Of a DNA stretch of 64,000 bases, positions 1-11,693 are shown piece after piece (the stretch's first letter is position 1; every line of letters starts with the position of its first letter). The DNA lies in NCBI RefSeq assembly GCF_033568475.1, contig NC_133123.1:56613522-56677521 (forward strand), given 5' to 3'. The notes under the pieces were generated by a model. It was not told the DNA's origin, ran no database searches, and worked only from the letters and a program-made list of their open reading frames with translations. The stretch comes from Henckelia pumila. Its lineage: Eukaryota; Streptophyta; Magnoliopsida; Lamiales; Gesneriaceae. A program made the translations under genes and the position numbers.

Positions 1-545
1 AGAACGAACCGGATTGTTTCGAACTCCATAACTCACGGCCTATGCTTCCTCCATTCATCTACAAATTCACAAACCAAAACAAACGATCGATCACTCCATG
101 GTCGCCAATACATTTCTAAAGCATCAAATATTGTCTAAGTCGATCTTTAGATATTCACCGGAACTTGAAACACATTTTCGCCCTCCACGTTATTGATACT
201 ATCATAAATCTTCACAAACAATGAATAAACGAATAACACGGCCATCATCCATGTACAGAAAGTGAATAACCAAAAAAATTAAAGAAAGAAAAATATTATA
301 TATGTCAACATGCATACAGAGGAGTTGTTCATCAGGCTCAGATGGAGAAGAGGAGGACCGTGGTCCGTGAACAGGGACGGAGACGGAGACAGAAACGAAA
401 CAAGTGTGAAAAGAAGCAGCAGACATCCGGTGGCGGCGGAGAGTAGAGGGAAAAGGCGGTCATGGCGGCGGTGGTGCCGCCGGCAGATGATGAAGGCGTG
501 CACAACTTGGAGTCCGATCAATGGTTCCTTATGCTTCTTCTTCAT
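1..545 (-). CDS. O-fucosyltransferase family protein, first three exons (partial, runs off left edge)
   Basis: Three minus-strand exons join in phase 0. Exon 1 is 545-318 (76 codons, donor GTATGC), exon 2 is 209-159 (17 codons, acceptor GTGAAG, donor GTGAAT), and exon 3 runs from 58 to the window edge (acceptor TTTGTAG). Exon 1 begins MKKKHKEP and has a basic stretch (CRRHHRRHDR) followed by a hydrophobic segment at about residues 31-53, as expected of a type II Golgi membrane anchor. Exons 2 and 3 read ENVFQVP then NGGSIGRELWSSKQSGSF, which matches the N-terminal lumenal motif of plant GT106-type O-fucosyltransferases (VFRVP..GGS..RDLWSS). The family is predicted to move fucose onto proteins or glycans in the secretory pathway. 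The catalytic core lies outside the window, so the subgroup and integrity cannot be judged. The start is the first ATG upstream of the basic-plus-membrane segment. Confidence 0.8.
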
Positions 546-599
546 CTTCTAGCTAGCTAACTACTATTGGCGGAGAAATTAGAGAACATGATCAAGCTG

Positions 600-1394
600 C
601 TAAAAAATGTCGAGGATTTTTGTCGATACATCGACGTTGAAAGATATCATATATCGTAGTATATATGAAATATTGTATGTGTTATACGTGCGCCCAACGA
701 CAACTTTACAGAGTAATTGTTCAAACAGGGTAGAGGAATTTGTCTTTATAGTTTTATATATATGTTCGTAGATATCGAGGAAGCAAGGAAAATTAACTTT
801 TCTTAAATATTCAGAAAAATATTGGCGCATTTGTGATAGCATGAAATCTTGAGTTTCAGATGTTGAAGTAATATAATTTCATCTTATCTCGAAATTATTT
901 GTAAATTTATTTATAAATGATAATTAAAATACAAGTTGATTAGGAATATAATATAATGATGGAGAAACTTGGGTTATAAGGCAAAAGATGGCATGCCGTC
1001 CGTTGGACAGATAAAATTATTTAAATTCTATATATTTTGTAATATAATATATAAAATAATAATACTTGTATTTATAAAATATTATTTGTATAGTAAAAAA
1101 AAAAAATACTTAGGAGAGTTGCAGCTGAACAAACTGCTGGTGGGTTGATCAACCCATCTCATCTTACATACGACGTAGTCCTATTACGCATCTTATCAAT
1201 TTATCTGATGTTACATAGGTTTTTACAACGTCCGCAAAAATTCTTATAAAATCGTATCATAAATTAATTTTATACGTGATACAGAAATCAAAATTATTGC
1301 TCGACTCATAAATTTTTTTACATTTATGACAAAAAAACATTAATTTTCACCGAAAGTATATATGGACCAGATCAACAAGTCTCAAAAATTTTTT

Positions 1395-1426
<32 letters not shown>

Positions 1427-3277
1427 TATACTTATCATTACTCATTCAAAGTACATACAAACCAATTTGTTTTAGTTTATTATTAATCATTTTGACCATT
1501 AATGAATAAGACGTGCAACCCTATAAGTTGACATTACAAAAACAAGACTACCAACATTCTTGTTTATCTTTAAAACAAAGAAAAGAAAGAGAAACATGTT
1601 CCTACATTTTTGTTTTGTTTTATCTTGTTTTGTTTTATTTGGAGTAACAATATGGTTGTTTCGTGCATGAATAAATCTAATGTTGAGATAGTTACTCTAT
1701 ATATATTTCCCATCCTTTTTTTTTCGATGAAATTTCCCCTCTTAATTTTACTGCCAGTATCATGTGTTTTTGTACATTTTCTAAAATATTACGTGGATTA
1801 TAATCATTTTTTTTTGTAATTATTTGATATTATAGTTGTGAAACTTTGATTTCATAAAGAGTATAATAGTAATTTTATTTTGATGTAATTTGATTATACA
1901 AATAAGGATTGTGACATAACATATAACTAGTGTCCATTGCAAGCGATATGAGGCATACACATGCCTAAAATTATTTGAATAGATAATGTTTTTATATTAA
2001 ATAATTTTCATGTTATTTTTCAGGATTGACATGATGATTAAATATTCAAAAAATTAGATTAATATTAAAATATTTATTAATTTAAAATTTCTAGAAAATA
2101 TATAATATACGATAAACAAAATTTTGAGTAAAGGTTAAAATAAAATAAAGATTTAAGAATATTTCTATAAAATTAATTAAATTTCACCAAATTGATTAGA
2201 AATTAATCAATAAAATGATATATTTTTAATAAAATAGTAAGATAATAAATTCAGACAATGTGCGGTCAGATACACCAATGCGTTTATAAAATATTGAATG
2301 ACTGTTATGTACATTTTAATTTTAAAATATGTGCAATGATTAATGTGTATAGTTGTGAAACTTGTGATGATAAATTATAAAACATGATTATTAATTTAGA
2401 GAGAAGATATAACATGATTCTAAATGTGATGATATCATGTAATTTATTGCAAAATATGAAAACCATATATTGAGTAATGTTTTTTTTTTTTTGAAAACAT
2501 ATTGATCACTAATGTTATTATTATATGTTAAATGTGAAAACCAATTAAAGAAACATGTCAATGCCCCTTGGTTACGTACAATAAAAATAAAATATTACTT
2601 TGTACTATATTCAATAATTCAATTTTAATTTGGTCATGAATGTCTATATATTTTTATGAATTCCACATTTTCAAATCAATTTTAAAACCTTGAATTTAGT
2701 GTTATACTACTCTTATCATGTTACATCAATCTCGACCAAGTTGAGACTTTGCAATAGAAGTTTACATGTCATTTCCTTTCATCAATAACCCAAAAAATTC
2801 CGTGAGACGATTTTACTGGTCAGTTTTGAAAGACATATATCTTACTTGAATCATCCATGAAAAAAATTATTTTTATGTCAAAAATATTATTTTATATTGT
2901 AAATATTTATAGGATTCATTCGTCTCTTATATATAGAGATATGAGAGTGTCTTATGTGATACCAATTCATAATAAAACTTTTTTTAGTTTAAGAAGTTGG
3001 AAAATCTTAAGGAATAACTCTAATTATTTTTCTTTCTGTTTTGCAAAATTATAAGATCGAAAATTTTTTAACCAGGGCTGTTTTGCTAAATCATGCAAAG
3101 AAGTTTCATTTATGCTAAGATCACGCTTGATTTTAAATATTGTCATTATTGAATGATTAATAAATAAATAATTTAAAAAATATAGATAATTAAGAAATAT
3201 AAGATATGATGATAAAATAGTATTATATTTGATATGATTTTTGTAGAAATATCCTACAATTATATATAAAACCCTAA
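600..3277. other. AT-rich intergenic sequence
   Basis: No supported gene. Open frames here are short, AT-driven and show no recognisable domain. An (AAT)n microsatellite lies at about 1399-1427. The region is the 5' flank of the O-fucosyltransferase gene on the minus strand; no promoter element was recognised with confidence. Confidence 0.6.
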
Positions 3278-4582
3278 GGACATGATTGGTAGGAGAGAAT
3301 GAGATAGGAATGGAATGAGCATTCCCATCTCATTCTCTACAACTAGAGCTGTCAAACGGGCCAACCCACGACGGGGCGGGCCGGCCCACCAATAACCCGC
3401 CTTTTGGCGGGTCGATGGCGGGCTGAAAATCCTCAACCCACCTCAATCCAAGATGGGTTGCGGGTTAGGCGGGCCGGCCCGCGGGTTGGATCACGACAAA
3501 TAAAAAATATTATAATTAATTATAAATATCATTTCATAAATAAATATTAATAGAAACATATTAATAAAAATTTTAATTATTGATTTCATGTGTGTAAATT
3601 TTATATAAAATAATTAATACAAAAAAAATCACAACTTTTATTAAAAAATACATATATAACAATAAAAATAAAAATAAATTATTAATTTTTCAGGCCCGCG
3701 GGCCAACCTAGGCCCGCGGCGGGCCAACCCGCGCGGGTTGCGAGCCTAGGCGGGTTGGCCCATCTAGGCCCATCTTTTGTTGGGTTGAAAAAATTTCAAC
3801 CCAACCCACTTAAATTGTGTGGCGGGCCGGGCCAACCCAGCGGGCCTAATCCAAATTGACGGCTCAACCTACAACCATGTTTGGTTTGGATTTGGAATGA
3901 GAATGTTCATTCCCATTGAAATGACTATTTCCATATTCATGTGAATAATCATTCCATCCATTTTAGATAGGAATGGTCATTCCCACTCCTAATTTTATTC
4001 CATTTATAAAATTCTTTCCTTATTTAGTTTAATAAAGTACCTAAAATAATAATCATAATAATAATATTATTATCAAATTAATATACTACCATTTATAAAT
4101 ATAGAATTATTAATGAATAATGATAATATATTAATAAATAAACAAACAAATAAAACGTTCACTAAATAATAATGTATATTATAAAATATATAACTATCAT
4201 TATATTTTATTAAAAAAATAATTATTTTTTAATAAATAAAATTATAATAATAATAATAAATACTAAATTCAGATTAATAATTATATTAGTTTTATTATAA
4301 AGATAATTTTATAATGATTAATAGGCTATAAATAGTTATATTTTTTTATTGTTTTTAAATAATAATTATAATAATATTTTTTAACTTATAATAAATATTT
4401 TTGAATAGCTACTATTTTGGATTTTAATGAAAACATTATTTGATAATTAAAAATAATCCGATTCCATTCCAATTTTATGGTACCAATCATTTGAATGGAA
4501 TAAACTTATCATTTCATTCCTATTCTATTTCAAAGTTTATTCCATTTCAACTCTATTCCATTCAAGCATATCAATCATGCCC
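3278..4582. mobile_element. Non-autonomous PIF/Harbinger-like DNA transposon (host of a nested hAT MITE)
   Basis: The left end reads GGACATGATTGGTA and the reverse complement of the right end reads GGGCATGATTGATA, giving imperfect terminal inverted repeats. Both ends are flanked by the trinucleotide TAA (3275-3277 and 4583-4585), the usual PIF/Harbinger target-site duplication. The subterminal parts are rich in GGAATG/CATTCC, also in inverted arrangement. There is no transposase-like frame, so this is a non-autonomous, Tourist-type element of about 770 bp once the nested 524-bp insertion is subtracted. Confidence 0.7.
3344..3867. mobile_element. hAT-type MITE nested in the Harbinger-like element
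   Basis: The element is 524 bp. It starts TAGAGCTGTCAAACGGG, and the reverse complement of its end starts TTGAGCCGTCAATTTGG, forming imperfect terminal inverted repeats. It is flanked by near-identical 8-bp direct repeats, TCTACAAC (3336-3343) and CCTACAAC (3868-3875), as expected for hAT transposition. The subterminal 150 bp on each side is very GC-rich and made of GGGCCGGCCC, GGCGGGTT and AACCCGCC repeats in opposite orientation, around an AT-rich core. It has no coding capacity. Confidence 0.7.
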
Positions 4583-4585
4583 TAA

Positions 4586-5421
4586 GTCTTTATTAACCAA
4601 TAGGAAAGAGAATGTTGAAAGTTCTTTCTGGCTAGGGCAAAAGGGCATTTGTTGAACAAAACATATATATAGTTTAAAATATAGATCGTTAATATAAGAA
4701 GTGGAGATGAGTTTATTTTCCCAATTTTAATACCACATACTCGTAGAGATGGTTGATTCACTAAGCTTGTTAACAAAACGTATCAAAACAAGACTTTAGT
4801 CCCAAAACCTACTCATAATCTCACATTATCACTTGTATCAAATACAACTTAAGATAGAAACTAGACTCTATGTTATTCTTAAAAGATGATGAAATCATAA
4901 GATATAGATATTTTATCTTTTTTTTTTTTTAATTTTTAACGAGAAGATAAATCTATCTACCTAAATCCACACAAGTGAAACTCTTGACAAAAAATTATTT
5001 GCGTCTTAGGCTACGCATCCTCGGCAATATTATTTGCTCTTACACCTTTTTTCCAAAATAATTTTTTTTTTAAAAAAAGGAAAGAAAGAAGAAGAAGCAA
5101 AACACCGCAAGTTAATGATTGCGTTTATACTTTATACGCGTTTCTAACGAGTATTATTGTTAAAAAAATTATTTAAAAAATTATTAATGGCTTTTGGCAG
5201 CGAACAAATAAAAGTTGACGATTGAAAAAAGTCAGATCATATTAAAATTTTTTTTTATCGCGAATGTTGGACTGGATCTGGATGGTTTTAGCCCACGACA
5301 AAGCTCTATCGTGGACCAAACATATGGTTTGGGCTTATCAATATGGGCTCATATGAATCGGGCTTTAACCCAGTTATATTTATTATTATTATTATTTCGA
5401 TAATATATATTATAATGGGGA
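4586..5421. other. Intergenic sequence and likely GPAT9 promoter
   Basis: Non-coding flank upstream of the GPAT9 gene. The last 200 bases carry the probable core promoter and 5' leader (a TATTATTATT run near 5381 and GA-rich leader sequence from about 5420), but a transcription start cannot be fixed from sequence alone. Confidence 0.35.
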
Positions 5422-5521
5422 AATGAGGAGCAGCGGTAGCAGACTGAAGGAGAGGGGAGCAGTGCTAATCTCCGCATATATTATTATCAGTATCATTAAT
5501 TATGCTGTGAAGATTGGGAAA

Positions 5522-8500
5522 ATGAGCAAGCTTCGAGCATCGGCTTCCGAATTGGATTTGGATCGCCCCAATATCGAAGATTACCTTCCATCTGGATCCA
5601 TTCAAGAGCCCCACGGCAAACTGCGACTGTGATTTTCCCCCCTTTTGAATTTCCTTTATCATCTCTCGTCTCTGTGTGCATCTGATATTGTTATATGTGT
5701 TTTTGGTTGTGTAGGCGTGATTTGTTGGATATTTCGCCGACATTGTCTGAGGCAGCTGGTGCGATTGTTGATGTGAGTGTTTTCCCTCGAATTGATTGGT
5801 GGATTTCATGTTTACCCTCTTTTTAATTTATCATAATCAGTTTAGAGGAGATGTAGGTGGGCTTAGGGTTTAGATTACTAGCGTTTTGTTTTGATTTTAA
5901 TTGCATCCGATGAAAGGATGCTAGCTGCTCCAGTCGTTTCCCCATTCCCATAGCTCACTTCTGGAAGTTTACGCGCTGAACTTGTTCCTGCTCACTGCAA
6001 GCTTCTTGATTTGTTTTATTTAGTACTTTGTTTTAGCTGGACATAAATATTGGACAAACTTGCTGCGATTAGACTTGTGTCGAAGCTATTTTTCTTGCAC
6101 ACACGACATATTCACTGTTTCCTTTATTCCTTTCTGTTATTTAGTTCCCTGTCTCAGTGTTGAGTCCCCCCAGTGTATTTATGTTTTTCCTCTGATTTTA
6201 CTCCTGGTTAGGATTCTTTCACAAGATGCTTCAAGTCAAATCCACCAGAACCTTGGAATTGGAACATATATTTGTTTCCTTTGTGGTGCTTGGGGGTTGT
6301 AGTCAGATATGGGTTGCTTTTCCCAGTAAGGTGAGTTTGTTCCCCATGCAAATAATACTTGTTTAACTGAAGACTTTTACCTTTGTTCAGCATCAATATG
6401 TAATGGAGTGCCGTCATCTTTCACTCAGGATCAATCACCACTTTTCATTTTCAGGGCATTTATCATCATCATCATCATTATTTATTAGTTATTTTAATTT
6501 TTTTATGTTCTATCTGAAAACCCTTTCCTTTGAGCATATTACGTGGCCAATAAGATTCTAAATTTTTAATCACTAATTGGGGTTCAAATGAGAATTAGGC
6601 CATACTTTATGGATGATTTTCGGGACCAAGCTTATTATAAAGCTTATGTTTACCCTTAAAAGTTGTGCATTGTGACGTTTCAGATTATAACAGAATGTGT
6701 TGCATCCGTGTGTTGATATTTCTGTTGTGTATGGTAAAACCTTATTTGGTGTATCCTCTGGTTTGCAGAGCTTCATATGCCGAATCATTGATTAAAATGT
6801 GCACATCTGAAACACATAATCATCAAGTGTTTTTATTCTTTGTTTGGTGGATGGTGTGGTTCATTTTTATGAATTGCAACCAGTCACACTGTCAAATCTT
6901 TTGTTTCAGCCTTTCAGGATATAATGATAGGAATTTGGGTCTATTTTATGGTCCACTAGTTCTAGTGATCCTAATGCATCGCGAGGCTTCATGAATTTCA
7001 TATTAAATGCAGGGTTATTGTATTGGCAGCTGGATGGATAGTATTTCTATCATGCTATTTTCCTGTCCATTTCCTGTTGAAAGGGCATGACAAGCTAAGG
7101 AAAAAGTTAGAGGTGTGGCTGATTAATTTTCCTTTTTGGTTCATCTTGTTATAGTAATAATGTTATTAATATACTGGACATAAACCTAAGATGTTCATAA
7201 TTTTAAAAATCTGGATTTAGATTTTTGTCATCGTTCTCTTTGAGATTAAAGAATGACTGGGTAAAAGAAATGAATGTTTTATCCAATTTGGATCTGCTCA
7301 AATCATAATATCTGGAGTTGGGTAATAGGTAGCAACACTAGAATTCATTTCTCAGGGAAACCAGAGAAAACAAAGAACAAGTAAAGAAAAAAAGAAAGGA
7401 AGAAGGAAATAGATGACCACCTTGGAAATAAAGAATGCCCCCTTGGCAAACATAATTTTTGCTATTTGTGAATTTGTCATTATTTAGTTTCTTTTGTGCA
7501 GAAGATATTGCATATTCCTAGATTGGACTTCTGTAACTCACTAGTTGGTTATTTTCTGCTCAGAGAGGTCTAGTGGAGCTCATTTGCAGCTTTTTTGTTG
7601 CATCGTGGACTGGGGTTGTCAAGTATCACGGTCCTCGCCCCAGTATTCGGCCTAAGCAGGTATAAGTTTGAGTACTAGTTTAAATTATCTTATTGTTTAT
7701 GGTTCATGAAATTTGTTCTCATATGTATGCATGAAAATTTAAGTTCTTTTTTCACACAAGCGTTTCAGGTGTTTGTGGCAAACCATACGTCAATGATTGA
7801 TTTCATTGTTTTGGAACAAATGACCGCATTTGCAGTGATCATGCAGAAGCATCCTGGTTGGGTCGGTAAGTATTAGCATTTAGCATTTTTGATCTCTAAT
7901 CTTTTGATTGTGTAACCTTCTGGATTATTTTGTGCGTGAAAAGCCAGAAAAAAAATCCAGATAATTATTTTAGGAATTCCAAATGTTCATTATCTTACTC
8001 CTGACTTCTCAAAATTGACCGTTTCATGTTCTTTGTCCAATTTATGCCATAAAAGCTATTGGATGTGTGTGTGTGTGTGTGTAGTGGAATTCCAAATGTT
8101 CATTATCTTACTCCCTGACTTCTCAAAATTGACCGTTTCATGTTCTTTGTCCAATTTATGCCATAAAGGCTATTGGATATGTGTGTGTGTGTGTGTGTGT
8201 GTGTGGACTATTTCATAGTAATGTTGCTATGGAGTTAGGAGTTTTTGAATCTTGGATCGGGATTCGGGAGTCTGAAAATTGATGATGATTGCTTTAGGCA
8301 GCTCAATTTTTGAACCTCAATGAATTTTAGAAAAGATTGTGAGTTTTTCTTTGGAAATGTTTACCATCTTGTTTAGTTAACTGGTGGAGGTACATAAGAA
8401 TCAAGACATTTGTTTGCTAGGGTTAGATACTGGCAATGTAGTGTGTTCTTTTGCTTGATTGTTCTTTCTTACATTATCGTGGTTGCTCCTGTATAGGATT

Positions 8501-10618
8501 GTTGCAGAGCACTATTTTGGAAAGTTTAGGATGCATCTGGTTCAACCGCTCAGAGTCCAAGGATCGTGAAATAGTGGCAAGAAAGTATGTGTTCATAATG
8601 GGGGGTCAATATATGCCAAAAACATCATTTTGCTGCTTGTATTTTGTCCCAGGTTAAGAGAACATGTCAACGGGGCTGACAGCAATCCTCTTCTCATATT
8701 CCCCGAAGGAACTTGTGTGAATAACCACTATACTGTGATGTTTAAGAAGGTGACAACGTTTTATCCTTCAAAGTCGAGTTTATTATATAAGCTTGGAACC
8801 CATAAATGTCTGTTGTCTTGCTTTCCGTATCTCGACCAACATTACAATTATTTTGCCGGTGCATGTTCTCATTTCCCCACACTTTTAGCGTACTGTTCTC
8901 TCCCCAAACATTATTTGGCTTACTGTTCAATGTGGATTTTCTTCTGGTGAAATATAGATGATCATGTAGAATATAAGTTGGTGATACAAGCACAAGTTGC
9001 ATGCTGTTAAATTATAGTTCAAGTGTATGTAGGAGATTAAAACAATTTGTGTAAAAGATTTTTGTTAATGGCGTTTAGGGTGCATTTGAACTTGGCTGCA
9101 CTGTCTGTCCAGTCGCAATCAAGTATAACAAGATTTTTGTTGATGCCTTCTGGAACAGTCGAAAGTAAGTGTTTCATTTCTCGTTTCCTTATGCATATGA
9201 TTCTTTTTTAATTGACATACTGTTGATATTTTCTGAAATATATATTATTTAGGTATTAATTCATGTGTTGATAAACATAGTTTTAGGAGTTAATTAGGTT
9301 GCAGGAAATGGGAAAAGACAACGATCATCTTTCAGTGTCTTCAATCGTTTATTTCTACAGTTTGTTCGGCGGAAAATTGTGACTGCGTGATATTTGTTAA
9401 TGATGGCTAGTGATCTCTCCTTTTGATGTGGTTCTACAAAACTATTACTTCACTAGCTAGAAGGTTTTCTAAGATGTGTTCTAATCTCTTTTACAGGCAA
9501 TCGTTCACAACGCATTTGCTGCAGCTTATGACATCATGGGCAGTTGTTTGTGATGTATGGTACCTGGAGCCTCAAAATCTGAGATCTGGGGAAACACCTA
9601 TCGAATTTGCTGAGAGGTAGATATTGGTATCATATGATCAATTCATAAAACTAGTACGTAGGTACATGCACAGTGTGTGCGTAACGAATTACTGAAATAA
9701 TGCCTTTTGTTACGAAACTATTTAAGTATTTATTTTGAAATCAATTTAAGAGATCCTAAATAAATAAATTTAACTTCTTAGATTTCTTGATAATTATATA
9801 ACAGCAAGATGAAAGAAGATAATAATTCATTAGCACGAATGTATTAGATTAGAACTTTGACTTTTTTATGCGTATTTTTGTAAATTAACTCCACATTATC
9901 AAGATAAAAAATAAAACACGATCAGTCTCCTCAGGCCTAACACGAGAAAAATACTTTCTGTAGTTTAAATTTTTCGCAGTTGAAGTTTACATCTTTTGAT
10001 TATTTACTTTTATTAATAGTTCACTTTGGATGTGTGAAAGTAGTTTGTCTAGTCTCTAACAGTTAATATATTAATATATGCTAGATGAATGTTTGATTAT
10101 ATTGTATTCCCAAAATTACCATTCTCTTGTCCTTTTTCTTTGAGAGTTATTTTGGCTAGATTTATTTTGAGTCCCAAATAAATCCTCAATTCCTCATTAG
10201 GCTCTCCCTATCACTATATAGAGAGACGTGAGCAAATTTGAATTCCCAAGCCCTTCTGACTAAGTTAACTTTTGCCAAATTCTTTTCGTGTTTATTTCAG
10301 GGTGAGGGACATCATTTCTCTTCGAGCAGGTCTCAAAAAGGTGCCGTGGGATGGATACTTGAAATACTCTCGCCCCAGCCCCAAGCATCGAGAGCGCAAG
10401 TAAGTTTTGATTAACCTGATCCTTCCTTCAACAGCATTGTTCCGTTGTACAAATGTTATTATATGCATTAAGAATTTTTGGGAAAATTAGTGGATTGCCA
10501 ATGTCAGGCGGCTGATGTATAATATTTTCAAATGTACAACGTTACTCATTTGTATCTGTACGTTTGCAGGCAACAGAGCTTTGCAGAATCACTGTTACAT
10601 CGGCTTGAAGATAAATAG
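5522..10618 (+). CDS. GPAT9: Glycerol-3-phosphate acyltransferase 9 (endoplasmic reticulum GPAT)
   Basis: Twelve exons: 5522-5628, 5715-5772, 6212-6330, 7013-7112, 7564-7659, 7769-7865, 8497-8584, 8653-8749, 9079-9164, 9497-9616, 10301-10399, 10570-10618. All junctions are GT-AG, the phase is kept throughout, and the product is 371 residues, close to the usual ~376. It starts MSKLRASASELDLDRPNIED, the conserved GPAT9 N-terminus. Hydrophobic segments lie at about residues 75-120 and 133-146. The acyltransferase motifs are present: NHTSMID (catalytic His166 and Asp171), IWFNRSE, FPEGT (238-242) and CPVAIKY. The family acylates sn-1 of glycerol-3-phosphate with acyl-CoA, the first committed step of membrane-lipid and triacylglycerol synthesis in the ER. 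No break was found. It is convergent with the isocitrate dehydrogenase gene. Confidence 0.97.
7973..8205. repeat. 113-bp tandem duplication with (GT)n tracts in GPAT9 intron 6
   Basis: Two near-identical units start at 7973 and 8086 with GGAATTCCAAATGTTC and each ends in a (GT)n microsatellite. They differ by a few substitutions, one inserted C and the length of the GT tract, which points to a recent local duplication. Splicing signals on either side are intact. Confidence 0.9.
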
Positions 10619-10739
10619 TGTGTGATTTTGACGTCGCTGTGTCAATGTGTTACATTTGTTGCTGGATAGCGTTTGTAGCTAGTATGTAAGTACATAAATC
10701 GTAGCTTTTGTCAGGTGTTCTTGTGAACATGGACTTTTT

Positions 10740-10745
10740 AATAAA
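10740..10745 (+). terminator. Candidate polyadenylation signal of GPAT9
   Basis: AATAAA occurs about 120 bases after the GPAT9 stop codon and is followed by an A-rich stretch. It is the best match to a near-upstream polyadenylation element in this 3' flank. Confidence 0.45.
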
Positions 10746-10937
10746 TAAAAAAACAGAAATCGAGTTATATGGGTGTACCCAGGTGATCATAATTTCTAAA
10801 GCGTATGATATTCATGCATCTGAAAAATTGTAACTTTAATCTTTATATGGCTGGCCATGTACCATAAATTACACAAAATATTGCGAAAACCTTCGTTTTC
10901 AAGATTCTTGTTTTACTCCGAACTGTCTTCCTAGTTT

Positions 10938-11300
10938 TTAATTTCGTCTTGGAAAATATGGTGCCATGCCTACGTCTAAGCTTGTCCCATAAATTTCCGC
11001 AAAATCATCAACCAAATGATCAATTGATTTGTCGGCAATTTGACGCAATGCCCAGGCCTTATACACAGTAAATGGAAGCCTATCCTTGCGGGAAATGCGC
11101 CTTGAGCTCCTTGCCAAAGAGTGTACATATTTCAGGAGAATGCTGCAAAAATCGTAGCATCTTCCTTTTCTTTTCTCCAGCACATGCTCTAGTGTAAACT
11201 ACTGTTGCTGGCCTTGCGGAAACCAAAAGTATATTCAGCAGGCGTTTGTTTCACCCAAATATACTCGAGACGCGACCGAAGTTCATTTAAACTTCAATAG
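10938..11300 (-). pseudogene. Unidentified coding-like remnant between two convergent genes
   Basis: An open frame at 11183-10938 ends in a stop and reads, from its N-terminal side, LEKRKGRCYDFCSILLKYV and later RLPFTVYKAWALRQIADK. Its composition is balanced and protein-like, unlike the surrounding AT-driven frames. Immediately upstream (about 11300-11195), a second frame reads RLEYIWVKQTPAEYTFGFRK and then hits a stop. A one-base deletion or two-base insertion near 11195 would join the two, so this looks like the 3' end of a gene fragment with a frameshift. I do not recognise the family. It could also be the last exon of an unannotated gene or a retrocopy fragment. It lies on the same strand as, and downstream of, the isocitrate dehydrogenase gene. 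Confidence 0.35.
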
Positions 11301-11693
11301 CTCATTGCTGGGAGAGGGATCCGAGTAAAGTAACTTAGGATTGTAATCATATTGTTTGGCTGAAAATGATACATAGCCAATTAGCCTTTGAGGAGAAACC
11401 CCTTCAAATTTACAAGAGTACAAGCAACAAGACTTCTATAAATGGAACCAATCCAAACTTCTTTGGACATTAAAAATGTGGATCATCAGTCAACAACCCA
11501 AAAACATACAATGGCTTTAAATTTTTCTTGTTTCTTATTGTGATGTGTGCTTTACTGAAGAAGATTCATAATCATTATTCGACTCTGGATATGTGGTGAA
11601 TGCATATCATAAAATCATTACAAGACTTGCAACAACGATCAAGGAAAATGGTGAGAGGAATCAAGAAAACCATATTCAGTCCAGAAACCATAT

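Noticed and set aside
3340..3870. GC-rich block considered as a CpG-island promoter
   Set aside because: It is bounded by inverted repeats and 8-bp direct repeats, so a hAT MITE explains it better.
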